NCBI RefSeq assembly: GCF_044464525.1
Contig: NZ_JBIQLE010000001.1
Location: 186,001 to 250,000 of the forward strand
DNA length: 64,000 bases
Source of the DNA: Pusillimonas sp044464525
Lineage (GTDB): Bacteria; Pseudomonadota; Gammaproteobacteria; Burkholderiales; Burkholderiaceae_B
Direction: 5' to 3'
In this document: positions 34,693-42,557 of the stretch, piece after piece
Numbering within the stretch: the first letter of the stretch is position 1
Layout: the number at the start of each line of letters is the position of its first letter
Program-made: the position numbers and the translations under genes
Notes under the pieces: generated by a model
What the model was told of the DNA's origin: nothing
What the model saw: the letters and a program-made list of their open reading frames with translations, nothing else
The model's database searches: none

Positions 34693-36367
34693 CAATAAAC
34701 TCGTTACGGTGGGGGCGGCCGTTGCCGCCTTCCTGGAAGAGTGCGGAGTCAAAACCGCATTCGGTGTAATTTCAATTCACAACATGCCCATCCTCGATGC
34801 CTTCGGTGAACGTGGGGTGGTGCGTTTCATCCCTTCGCGCGGCGAGGCGGGCGGCGCCAACATGGCCGATGCCTATGCGCGCAGCACAGGTGAGCTGGGC
34901 GTCTGCCTGACAAGCACCGGCACGGCGGCGGGCAATGCCGCCGGCGCCATGGTCGAAGCCTTGACGGCAGGCACGCCGCTATTGCATATCACCGGCCAGA
35001 TCGAAACCCAGTATCTCGACCGGGGCTTCTCGTACATCCATGAAGCGCCTGACCAGCTTACGATGCTGCATGCCGTGTCCAAGGCGGCATTCCGCGTGCG
35101 CGACGCCGAGACTGCACTGGCCACTGTGAAGCAGGCGGTGCAAGCGGCGCTGACCGCGCCTGCCGGGCCGGTAAGCGTCGAGATTCCCATTGACATCCAG
35201 CAGGCGCTGATTCCAATGCCCGAGAACCTCAAGCCGCTTCAGGTTCCCGTGTTCCAGCCCAGTGTTCAAGCACTTGACCGCCTTGCCGACAAACTGGCCG
35301 ACACCAAGCGGCCGCTGCTGTGGCTGGGCGGTGGCGCCCGAGGCGCCAGCGCGGCGGTTGAGCGTCTGATGCAACTGGGCTTTGGCATCGTGACCAGTAC
35401 ACAGGGCCGGGGAATCGTGCCCGAAGTTCATCCGCAGACCTTGGGCGCCTTCAATTTGCACGCTCCGGTCGAAGCGTTTTACCAGACCTGCGACGCCATG
35501 CTGGTGGTGGGCTCCCGCCTGCGCGGTAATGAAACGCTCAAATACGAACTTAAATTGCCATCGCCCCTTTATCGAACCGACGTCGACCCGGCCGCCGAGG
35601 GACGTTGCTACGAAAGCGATGACTTCGTGCAGGGCGACGCCGCGCTGGTGCTGCACGGCCTGGCTGATCGGCTCGAAGGACGCCTCAAGACCGATCCCGC
35701 TTTTCTGGATGACCTGGCTGCCGCGCGCAAGGCGGCCGTCGCAGGGCTGGTCGATGGCCTGGGGCCTTACGCCGCGCTGGTCGATGCTTTGCAAAAGGCC
35801 GCCGGCAGCAACTTCAACTGGGTGCGCGACGTTACCGTGTCCAACAGCACCTGGGGCAATCGCTTTCTTTACCTGTTCGACCCCAAGGCCGGCGTGCACG
35901 CGCTGGGTGGCGGCATCGGACAGGGCTTGGCCATGGGCATCGGGGCGGCCATCGGCGCCGCCCAGACCCATTCGGGCAAGAAAACCTATACGCTTGCCGG
36001 CGACGGCGGCTTCATACTGAACCTGGGCGAACTGGCCACGGCGGTCCAGGAAGAAGCCGACATGGTCATCATCTTGATGAACGACAAGGGATATGGCGTC
36101 ATCAAGAACATCCAGGATGCGGCCTATGGCGGACGCCGTCATTACGTCGATCTGCATACTCCTGATTATGCTGCCTTGTCGGCGTCCATCGGTCTGCCGC
36201 ACGTACGCGTCAGCGATCTAAGCCGCATGAGCGCCGCCTTGCAAGAGGCCCAGGCTCAGACAGGGCCTTTCATGATAGAGGTCGACATGCTTTCCATCGG
36301 CAAGTTCAAGACCGCCTTCGCGGGCCCTCCGGTCAGTGAGCCTGAAGCCGTGGGAGCCGGGTCTTGA
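34685..36367 (+). CDS. Thiamine diphosphate-dependent enzyme (acetolactate synthase / benzoylformate decarboxylase-like)
   Basis: A 560-residue three-domain ThDP enzyme. Glu54 in SRGEAGGANMADAYAR is the conserved activator of the thiazolium ring. The C-terminal ThDP/Mg motif begins at AGDGGFILNLGELATA (Asp440) and ends with LMNDKGYG. The family covers 2-oxo-acid decarboxylases and carboligases. A decarboxylase producing an aldehyde would fit the aldehyde dehydrogenase encoded two genes later. No acetolactate synthase small subunit is present, arguing against a branched-chain amino acid role. It overlaps the SDR-like gene by 8 bp and the next gene by 1 bp (TGATG). Confidence 0.9.
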   Translation: MSSNKLVTVGAAVAAFLEECGVKTAFGVISIHNMPILDAFGERGVVRFIPSRGEAGGANMADAYARSTGELGVCLTSTGTAAGNAAGAMVEALTAGTPLLHITGQIETQYLDRGFSYIHEAPDQLTMLHAVSKAAFRVRDAETALATVKQAVQAALTAPAGPVSVEIPIDIQQALIPMPENLKPLQVPVFQPSVQALDRLADKLADTKRPLLWLGGGARGASAAVERLMQLGFGIVTSTQGRGIVPEVHPQTLGAFNLHAPVEAFYQTCDAMLVVGSRLRGNETLKYELKLPSPLYRTDVDPAAEGRCYESDDFVQGDAALVLHGLADRLEGRLKTDPAFLDDLAAARKAAVAGLVDGLGPYAALVDALQKAAGSNFNWVRDVTVSNSTWGNRFLYLFDPKAGVHALGGGIGQGLAMGIGAAIGAAQTHSGKKTYTLAGDGGFILNLGELATAVQEEADMVIILMNDKGYGVIKNIQDAAYGGRRHYVDLHTPDYAALSASIGLPHVRVSDLSRMSAALQEAQAQTGPFMIEVDMLSIGKFKTAFAGPPVSEPEAVGAGS

Positions 36368-37185
36368 TGCCGACTACGCCTAAACGTATCGCCCTGGTGG
36401 GTTTTGGGGCCATCGGAAAAGCGGTCATTGACCTCACAAAGAACGACGAGGCCTTGCGCATTGCGCAGGTCATTGTCTCGCCGGGTAAAGAAGATGCTGT
36501 GCGCCAGTGGTTTGCCGATCACGCGCCGGGCCTCAAGCCTCAAGTCGAGTCCGGCCTGAGCGATGATCTGCCCGACCTCATGGTCGAATGCGCGGGGCAT
36601 GGCGCCCTGGCGGCACACGTGCTGCCGGCCTTGCGGCGGGGCGTGCCCTGCATGGTGGTGTCCATCGGCGCCTTGTCGGCGCCGGGCATGGCCGAACAGC
36701 TTGAAGATGCCGCGCGGCAGGGCGGTGTCCAGGTGCATTTACTTTCGGGGGCCATCGGCGGCATTGATGCTTTAGCGGCCGCGCGCGCGGCGGGGCTTGA
36801 TTCGGTTACCTATGTGGGACGCAAACCGCCCCTGGGGTGGCTGGGTTCGCCCGCCGAAGACAAACTTGATCTACGCAACCTCAAGGAAACAGCACTGTTT
36901 TTTGAGGGCTCGGCACGAGAGGCCGCCAGGCAGTATCCCAAAAACGCCAACGTTGCCGCGACCCTGTCTTTTGCCGGGGTCGGCTTGGATCAAACACGGG
37001 TCAAGCTGTATGCCGACCCGTCGGTTGACCAGAACATCCACTACTACGAAGCAGAGGGCGCGTTCGGAACCATGGCCGTGACCATGACCGGCAGGCCCTT
37101 GCCCGGAAACCCGAAAACCTCAGCCCTGACCGTATACAGCGTGGTGCGCGCCCTGCGCAACCTGGTATCGCCGCTAACGGTCTGA
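36367..37185 (+). CDS. Aspartate dehydrogenase family protein (NadX-like)
   Basis: A 272-residue protein. The N-terminal dinucleotide motif is VGFGAIG, followed by DLMVECAGHGALAAHVLPALRRG and LLSGAIGGIDAL. The C-terminal part (NVAATLSFAGVGLDQTRVKLYADP ... GNPKTSALTVYSVV) is typical of L-aspartate dehydrogenases, which convert aspartate to iminoaspartate/oxaloacetate and ammonia, or run in reverse. No nadA or nadC is nearby, so a role in NAD synthesis is unlikely; an amino-acid- or imine-type pathway intermediate is a better guess. ATG 36367 is used rather than the in-frame TTG at 36364. Confidence 0.88.
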   Translation: MPTTPKRIALVGFGAIGKAVIDLTKNDEALRIAQVIVSPGKEDAVRQWFADHAPGLKPQVESGLSDDLPDLMVECAGHGALAAHVLPALRRGVPCMVVSIGALSAPGMAEQLEDAARQGGVQVHLLSGAIGGIDALAAARAAGLDSVTYVGRKPPLGWLGSPAEDKLDLRNLKETALFFEGSAREAARQYPKNANVAATLSFAGVGLDQTRVKLYADPSVDQNIHYYEAEGAFGTMAVTMTGRPLPGNPKTSALTVYSVVRALRNLVSPLTV

Positions 37186-37243
37186 CGAACTTTCTTATTG
37201 CGCTTGCCGCCTGGTGCGCGGATACCGCATTAAAAGGAAACAC

Positions 37244-38719
37244 ATGAGCAACACAGACATTCTTGATATCTGCATCGCCGGCGAATGGCGCCGAGGCAAC
37301 GGCCCGCAGTATCAAAGCCTGTATCCCGCCACTGGCGAAGTGGTGGGTGTCTTGCACGCGGCCAGCCCCGAAGACGTCGAAGAGGCGATTCAGGGCGCGC
37401 AAAAGGCGTTTGAGCAAAGCGGCTGGCCCCAGCGCAAGCCGCACGAGCGCGCCGCCGTGCTGTATCGCATCGCCCAGCTTATTCGCGACGACGCCGAGCG
37501 CCTGGCGCAGTTGCAGCGCCTGGACAACGGCAAGCCTATTACCGAGACGCGCGCCCTGGTCGCCAGTGCCGCAAGCACCTTTCAGTTTTTCGCCTCGGCC
37601 TGCGAGACGCTCGAAGAAACCATTACCCCGTCGCGCGGCGATTATCTGACCATGAGCCTTTTCGAGCCCATGGGCGTCGTGGCCGCGATCACGCCCTGGA
37701 ACTCTCCTGTTGCCAGTGAAGCCCAGAAGATGGCGCCCGCCCTGGCGGCGGGCAACGCCGTAGTGGTGAAACCGGCCGAGATCACGCCTTTGCTGGCGCT
37801 AGAGCTGGCCCGTATTTGCGATCGCGCCGGCCTGCCCAAGGGCCTGGTCAGCGTCGTGCCGGGCAAAGGTTCGGTCATCGGCGACCTGATCACCCGCCAT
37901 CCCCTGGTGCGTCGTGTATCGTTCACCGGCGGCACCTCGGTGGGCCGGCACATCGCGGGCATTGCAGCCGACAAGTTCATGTCGGTGGCGCTTGAGCTGG
38001 GCGGTAAATCGCCCACCATCGTGCTTGAAGACGCCGACATCGACCACGCCGTCAACGGCGTGCTGTACGGTATCTTCAGTTCCAGCGGAGAATCGTGCAT
38101 TGCAGGATCGCGCCTGTTCGTGGCCCGGCCGCTGTACGACAGCTTCATGAAGCGGCTGGTAGAGGGCGCAGAGCGCTTACGCGTGGGCGATCCGTCTGAT
38201 GAATCCACCCAAATGGGGCCTTTGATCAGCGAAGGGCACCGCGCCTCGATTGAACGTTATGTTGAAATCGGCGTCAAAGAAGGTGGACGAATTCTTACCG
38301 GCGGCGAACGCCCGCAAGGCCAGTTGTACGATAAAGGCTATTTTTACCGGCCCACCATCATCGATGGGCTTACAAATACCGACACCATCTGCCAGGAAGA
38401 AATCTTCGGGCCGGTGCTGGTAGCCATGCCTTTCGACAATATTGACGACCTTATTGTCCAGGCCAACGACAGCGTCTACGCGCTGGCCGCCGGCATATGG
38501 ACACGCGACTACAAAGCTGCCTGGCGCCTGGCCAAGGTGCTGAAGGCCGGTAACGTCTGGATCAACACTTACAAGCAGTTTTCCATTTCCACGCCTTTCG
38601 GAGGCTGGCGCGACAGCGGCCTGGGCCGCGAGAAAGGGCGCGACGGAATACTGCAATACATGGAACAGAAGGCTGTCTACTGGGGGCTCAACGAGCAGCC
38701 TCTTCCGTGGGCCAACTAA
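37244..38719 (+). CDS. NAD(P)-dependent aldehyde dehydrogenase
   Basis: A 491-residue ALDH-superfamily enzyme oxidising an aldehyde to the acid. It has ITPWNSPVASEAQKMAPALAAGN with the cofactor-binding FTGGTSVGRHIA, the general base Glu in ALELGGKSPTIV, and the catalytic Cys285 in SSSGESCIAGSR. AAGIWTRD and the C-terminal PFGGWRDSGLGREKG are typical of betaine/hydroxymuconic semialdehyde-type ALDHs. Candidate substrates are the product of the ThDP enzyme or a ring-cleavage semialdehyde. The start at 37244 is preceded by AAGGAAA; the gap of 58 bp to the preceding gene is the largest after the transporter genes. Confidence 0.93.
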   Translation: MSNTDILDICIAGEWRRGNGPQYQSLYPATGEVVGVLHAASPEDVEEAIQGAQKAFEQSGWPQRKPHERAAVLYRIAQLIRDDAERLAQLQRLDNGKPITETRALVASAASTFQFFASACETLEETITPSRGDYLTMSLFEPMGVVAAITPWNSPVASEAQKMAPALAAGNAVVVKPAEITPLLALELARICDRAGLPKGLVSVVPGKGSVIGDLITRHPLVRRVSFTGGTSVGRHIAGIAADKFMSVALELGGKSPTIVLEDADIDHAVNGVLYGIFSSSGESCIAGSRLFVARPLYDSFMKRLVEGAERLRVGDPSDESTQMGPLISEGHRASIERYVEIGVKEGGRILTGGERPQGQLYDKGYFYRPTIIDGLTNTDTICQEEIFGPVLVAMPFDNIDDLIVQANDSVYALAAGIWTRDYKAAWRLAKVLKAGNVWINTYKQFSISTPFGGWRDSGLGREKGRDGILQYMEQKAVYWGLNEQPLPWAN

Positions 38720-38728
38720 GGAGCAATC

Positions 38729-39688
38729 ATGGACATCATGGGTATAGACGAAATCACCTACGGCGCCGATGACTTCGACACGTGCAAGCGGTTCTTTGAT
38801 GACTGGGGGCTCGAGCTTGTTTCCGAGCGGCCCGACAAGCTCGTGTTCTCGACGCTAAACGGTTGCCTGATCAATCTGGTCAAGACCGATGCGCGCGATT
38901 ATCCGCCCGCCATCGAAGAAGGCCCAACCCTGCGCGAGGTGGTGTGGGGCGTGTCCGACGACGACGTGCTCAAGCGCATCGCCCAGCGCGTGGCCGACGT
39001 GCCGGGCTACCAGAATACCGGCGAGCGCGTGTCGTGCATCGATCCCAGCGGCATGCTGCTAGGGTTCCAGGTCAATCGCAAAAAAGAGATCACCATCGAT
39101 TGTGGTCAGATGAATACCTGGAACGAAAAACCCCGCCGCAACGCGCGCAGCCCCATCTACGAACGGGCTCACCCCATCGAAGTGGGCCATGTAGTGTTCT
39201 TCGTGAAGAACCTGCAAGAGATGGAAGACTTCTACGTGCAGAAGCTTGGCTTTGCGCCTTCCGACCGCTATCCGGGCCGGGGTGTCTTCCTGCGCTGCGA
39301 CGAAGATGGCGGCCACCACGACCTGTTCCTGCTGCAAACCCCCGATAAAAAAGTGGGCTTGAATCACGTGGCTTTCGCAGTACGCGACATTCACGAAGTA
39401 TTCGGCGGCGGCCTGCACATCGACCGCTGCGGCTGGAAAACCCAGCTTGGTCCGGGCCGGCATCCGATATCCTCGGCTTACTTCTGGTATTTTCAGAATC
39501 CGGCCGGGGGCCTGATCGAATACTATGCCGACGAAGACCAGCTCGACAAAGACTGGGTGCCACGCGAGTTCGAACCGGGGCCTACCCGTTTTGCCGAGTG
39601 GGCGGTAGACGGAGGCCTGGACGGCGACACGCGCCGCCAGAAGAACGTGCAAGGCCCCGACGGCCAGTTTCTGACCGACAGGAAATAA
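38729..39688 (+). CDS. VOC-family protein, two-domain extradiol dioxygenase-like
   Basis: A 319-residue protein with two vicinal-oxygen-chelate modules (about residues 1-115 and 150-280). In the C-terminal module three metal ligands are visible in the expected order: His in EVGHVVFF, His in GLNHVAFAV and Glu in GGLIEYYAD. This arrangement is that of type I extradiol catechol dioxygenases. The C-terminal tail is longer than usual. It is the last gene of the operon, 9 bp after the ALDH gene and before a terminator. A ring-cleaving role is inferred; VOC proteins also include isomerases and hydrolases. Confidence 0.87.
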   Translation: MDIMGIDEITYGADDFDTCKRFFDDWGLELVSERPDKLVFSTLNGCLINLVKTDARDYPPAIEEGPTLREVVWGVSDDDVLKRIAQRVADVPGYQNTGERVSCIDPSGMLLGFQVNRKKEITIDCGQMNTWNEKPRRNARSPIYERAHPIEVGHVVFFVKNLQEMEDFYVQKLGFAPSDRYPGRGVFLRCDEDGGHHDLFLLQTPDKKVGLNHVAFAVRDIHEVFGGGLHIDRCGWKTQLGPGRHPISSAYFWYFQNPAGGLIEYYADEDQLDKDWVPREFEPGPTRFAEWAVDGGLDGDTRRQKNVQGPDGQFLTDRK

Positions 39689-39734
39689 GGCCGACGCAGC
39701 GCCAGCAGCGCCGTTCATTAAGGCACGCACCAGA

Positions 39735-39770
39735 CGCCCCTGCTCGCCGATTATGGCGCAGGAGCGTTTT
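39735..39770 (+). terminator. Probable terminator of the catabolic operon
   Basis: CGCCCCTGC (39735-39743) pairs with GCAGGAGCG (39758-39766) with one mismatch; CGCC/GGCG offers an alternative inner pairing, and TTTT follows at 39767-39770. It is placed 46 bp after the VOC gene stop. Confidence 0.55.
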
Positions 39771-39805
39771 GACGTGTCCTGCATATAAAACCAAAAAGAT
39801 TTTTG

Positions 39806-40222
39806 TTATGCGCTCATGATGGGCAGCGTTTGAAGGTGCTTGTCGATGGCCAACCTCACGTCCTTATCCATGGGCAGGTGGTTTTTTTCACCTGCCCAGC
39901 GTTGCATGAACAGCGCAACGGTTTCCTGAGTGGTGTCCATGACCAGCTTGCGCGGCAAGGCGGCCTTGGCCAGATACTTACGCAAATGCCCTTCCGGCAG
40001 CAGGTTGGAAAAGAAGGGCATGAGCTTGATGCGATAAGGCTTGAAGTCCGTGAGCAATTGGCCCAAGGTATCCTTGAAGCTCAGGCTCAGGGTCGGTCTG
40101 TCCGGGGCATTGATATAGGCTTCGTTGAACGCGAATAGCGAGCGTTCACCGCCGACGTGAGTAAGGGTGCCGATGGCCTCGTCGTAGAGCCGGACGGTCA
40201 GGGTGGAAACGTCGTCTGCCAT
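39806..40222 (-). pseudogene. hipA remnant: HipA N-terminal domain fused to the C-terminal end, kinase core deleted
   Basis: A 138-residue open frame. Residues 1-88 match the HipA N-terminal domain (RLYDEAIGTLTHVGGERSLFAF, then FFSNLLPEGHLRKYLAKAA). From about residue 93 it reads as the extreme C-terminus of HipA toxins (DTTQETVALFMQRWAGEK ... DVRLAIDKHL). The ~300 residues between, with the ATP-binding and catalytic kinase motifs, are missing, and the fusion is in frame. It cannot phosphorylate glutamyl-tRNA synthetase as HipA does. It may be an inert relic or a HipB-binding fragment. It overlaps hipB by one base (TAATG). Confidence 0.8.
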
Positions 40223-40530
40223 TACGCGTCGTCCTCATCCAGCGTGTAGGCGGGTTTGGCGTCAGAGGGCGGTGGCGTGGTGCGGGCGGCTTGCCGCGCG
40301 ATCGACTGGATGGCGGGCATGGCTTTGCGTGGCACAAGCGCTACTTCCAAGTCCAAGGCGTTGGCCATGGCGATCAAACTAGAAAGTCGCAGATCCACCT
40401 GATTGCCTTCGATCTTGGAAATGTGCGATTGCGGCACGCCAGCCAATTTACTGAGTTCGCGTTGACTCAGATTTTTAGCGGTGCGTGCGTCGCGCAGACG
40501 CTCAGCGAAGGATTCCAGACTATAGCTCAT
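40222..40530 (-). CDS. hipB: HipB-like XRE-family antitoxin / repressor
   Basis: A 102-residue helix-turn-helix protein. The XRE domain is at residues 6-65 (LSQRELSKLAGVPQSHISKIEGNQVDLRLSSLIAMANALD), followed by VALVPRK, typical of HipB, and an acidic, proline-rich tail that could contact HipA. It precedes the truncated hipA gene with a one-base overlap. Two 18-bp palindromic sites at 40535-40552 and 40566-40583 lie directly upstream and are likely operators for self-repression. The antitoxin looks intact although its toxin is not. Confidence 0.88.
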   Translation of the reverse strand: MSYSLESFAERLRDARTAKNLSQRELSKLAGVPQSHISKIEGNQVDLRLSSLIAMANALDLEVALVPRKAMPAIQSIARQAARTTPPPSDAKPAYTLDEDDA

Positions 40531-40534
40531 AGTT

Positions 40535-40552
40535 GATATATTAAACTATATC
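40535..40552. promoter_or_regulatory. hipB operator candidate O1
   Basis: GATATATTAAACTATATC: perfect GATATA/TATATC arms, 6-bp spacer, 5 bp upstream of the hipB ATG. Confidence 0.6.
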
Positions 40553-40565
40553 GAAAGTAATTTTC

Positions 40566-40583
40566 AATATATAAAGCTATATC
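40566..40583. promoter_or_regulatory. hipB operator candidate O2
   Basis: AATATATAAAGCTATATC: the same layout as O1 with one arm mismatch, offset by 31 bp (about three helical turns), so two dimers could bind the same face of the helix. Confidence 0.55.
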
Positions 40584-40742
40584 AAATAAGCTGTCTTCTT
40601 GTTTTCCGATCTAGTTTTATACATCACAATAACTATTTATATATAAATATAGATCAATTTACGTTCCAGCTCGTGCGAGCGCCGACTTCACTACCACTTA
40701 CTACCCCCTAGAAGCCAGTACGACCATTAATTGGTAGGGCTC

Positions 40743-41396
40743 TCAGGCGCCAATGTTGCTCTGCCTGGCCGTCAAGCGCTCCAGCGCATGATCGACAAGG
40801 GCCGCCCACCCGCCCGGCGCAATGTCGTCGTATCCGCCGTGTCCTCCTGTGGCACTGGAAATCACGAAGTCGGGCTCCAGCGTCCGCAGCGTTTCCAGGC
40901 TCTTCACATAGGCATCAAGATCGCTGTTGCTGAGGAAAGCCGCCTCAAGCACTCTGTTCCCGCTGAACCACAAGGTATCCCCGGTGAACAGATAACGCCT
41001 GCCATGAGGCGAACGCACGTAGAAGCAGGTGCTTCCGGGGCTGTGTCCGGGAGTCGGGATGACCTCGATGTTGCCCAGGTGCGTTTCGCGCCGCTCGAAA
41101 AGAATGGTCGGACGGCGGAACCTTGAGAATTCCTCCAGTTCGCGGACATGCCCGCCCAGTTCTGCGCCGAAGCGCTGCGCCACGGTGTTCAGACTGTCGC
41201 CCAATTCGTCGCGATGGCTGAGGTACTGGCGGGCCACGCCCCCAAGCGCAGCCATGCGTTCGATTTCATCGATGTGGCTCGTGTTGTAGAACAAGACATT
41301 GCCATCATCGCGCAGCAGCAGATAAGCATGGGTATAGAGGCCTTTGGCGGGGTTTTCGACTTCGGTTTCCCAGATGTCCGGCTGTATCTGTTTCAT
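40743..41396 (-). CDS. MBL-fold metallo-hydrolase with an altered metal motif
   Basis: A 217-residue metallo-beta-lactamase-fold protein. The fold is supported by TPGHSPGSTCFYV (His118) and LFTGDTLWF (Asp140), but the normal HxHxDH motif is replaced by SHRDELGD (His61, Asp63, Glu64, Asp67), so metal ligation differs from glyoxalase II types. It lies divergent from a LysR gene and is the likely target of that regulator. The start at 41396 is supported by GGAGG upstream; an in-frame Met at 41438 has no such site. Substrate unknown. Confidence 0.85.
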   Translation of the reverse strand: MKQIQPDIWETEVENPAKGLYTHAYLLLRDDGNVLFYNTSHIDEIERMAALGGVARQYLSHRDELGDSLNTVAQRFGAELGGHVRELEEFSRFRRPTILFERRETHLGNIEVIPTPGHSPGSTCFYVRSPHGRRYLFTGDTLWFSGNRVLEAAFLSNSDLDAYVKSLETLRTLEPDFVISSATGGHGGYDDIAPGGWAALVDHALERLTARQSNIGA

Positions 41397-41506
41397 CGTA
41401 ATCCTCCTGTGCAGGTTGGTGACCGGTATGACCATCACAGTATGGCGCCTCCTGAAGGTGCGAAAAAGTGCTATAAATTTGTCATGAATGATCTAAGATT
41501 TAGAAC
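41397..41506. promoter_or_regulatory. Divergent promoter region between the MBL hydrolase and LysR genes (110 bp)
   Basis: A short A/T-richer region shared by two divergent genes, the usual place for LysR binding. I see partial dyads around TCATGA and CTAAGATTTAG (near 41480-41505) but no clear T-N11-A box I would commit to. Confidence 0.4.
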
Positions 41507-42421
41507 ATGCTGGATGGACTGACGCTGGACCAGATGCGCGTATTCGTGGCTGTCGCGGAAGCAGGCAGTTTCCGCGCTGCGGCCAAACGGCTAATGCGCG
41601 TGCAGTCGGCGGTCAGCCATGCGATCGGCAACCTCGAGTCCCAGCTCGAAGTCCAGCTCTTTGACCGTTCCGGACAGCGCCCTCGGCTCAGCCCCGCCGG
41701 TGCCACACTGCTCGCCGATATCCGCGTACTGCTGCTGAAAGCCGACGCCGTGCGGGCGCGGGCACGCGGGCTAGGGCAGGGGGTCGAGCTGGAAATCGTG
41801 CTGGCGGTCGATCCGCAATTCCCGCTGCCGGTGGCCGGAAAAGCCCTGCATGCGCTATGCGACAGCTATCCCACCGTGGCCTTCCGCATCCTCTCCACGC
41901 CGCTGGGCTCTTCTTTCGATGCTTTGCTGGACGGGCACTGCGATCTGGCGATTACCGGTATCGACTTGGCGCATCCCGCAATAGAGCTGGAGTCGCTGAT
42001 GACGGTGCGCCGCGTGGCGGTGGCGGCGGCGCACCATCCGCTTGCCGTCCTGGGCAAACGTCGGATCGATACTTCGACGCTCGCCGACCACATCCAGATC
42101 GTGGGGGAAGACTTGTCGGCGCGCACAAGCGGCCGCGACTTCGGCGTGGTCTCGCCAGCCAGGTGGAGGGTTGCCGACAACATGACCAAGCACGCGCTGA
42201 TCAGGGCTGGCATAGGGTGGGGCAGCCTGCCGCTGTGGCTGATAGAACGCGAACTGCGTGAAGAGACGCTCGTGCGGTTGCCCGTTGCGGCTTTCGGCGA
42301 GGCCGGCGAGACTACGCTCCAGACCTATCTGGCCCGCCGGGCCGACCGACCGCTTGGCCCGGCGGCTTGCGCATTCCGGGATGCCCTTTTCGCAAATCTC
42401 GCTGACACCTCGTACTCCTGA
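41507..42421 (+). CDS. LysR family transcriptional regulator
   Basis: A 304-residue LTTR. The N-terminal helix-turn-helix is FVAVAEAGSFRAAAKRLMRVQSAVSHAIGNLESQLEVQLFDR (residues about 12-55), followed by a linker helix and a substrate-binding-type effector domain (ELEIVLAVDPQFPLPV onward). It is divergent from the MBL-hydrolase gene, 110 bp apart, the standard arrangement for a regulator and its target. Confidence 0.92.
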   Translation: MLDGLTLDQMRVFVAVAEAGSFRAAAKRLMRVQSAVSHAIGNLESQLEVQLFDRSGQRPRLSPAGATLLADIRVLLLKADAVRARARGLGQGVELEIVLAVDPQFPLPVAGKALHALCDSYPTVAFRILSTPLGSSFDALLDGHCDLAITGIDLAHPAIELESLMTVRRVAVAAAHHPLAVLGKRRIDTSTLADHIQIVGEDLSARTSGRDFGVVSPARWRVADNMTKHALIRAGIGWGSLPLWLIERELREETLVRLPVAAFGEAGETTLQTYLARRADRPLGPAACAFRDALFANLADTSYS

Positions 42422-42557
42422 CAGAAGGTAAATGACTCGAAGGGCGGCCCTGACACCTTGCCTTATCGCCTCGCTACTGTCTCGTATTGTGGGGGGCGTT
42501 TCGCTTCTGGTTCTTCTTTAAATTGGAACGCCACAAGCTTTATCGGCAAAGCCGTTA

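Larger units (their letters stand above)
40531..40742. promoter_or_regulatory. A/T-rich region upstream of hipB (212 bp)
   Basis: It contains the two hipB operator candidates and a perfect palindrome ATTTATATATAAAT at 40635-40648. The base composition is much more A/T-rich than the flanking genes, often a mark of acquired DNA. No ORF is seen. Confidence 0.6.

Noticed and set aside
34979..36202. 407-codon open frame antisense to the ThDP enzyme gene
   Set aside because: Shadow of a long GC-rich gene; no motif and no promoter context.
23429..40583. Catabolic region as a transposon or genomic island with att sites
   Set aside because: No transposase, integrase, tRNA or flanking direct repeats were seen; A/T-rich spots are confined to regulatory gaps.
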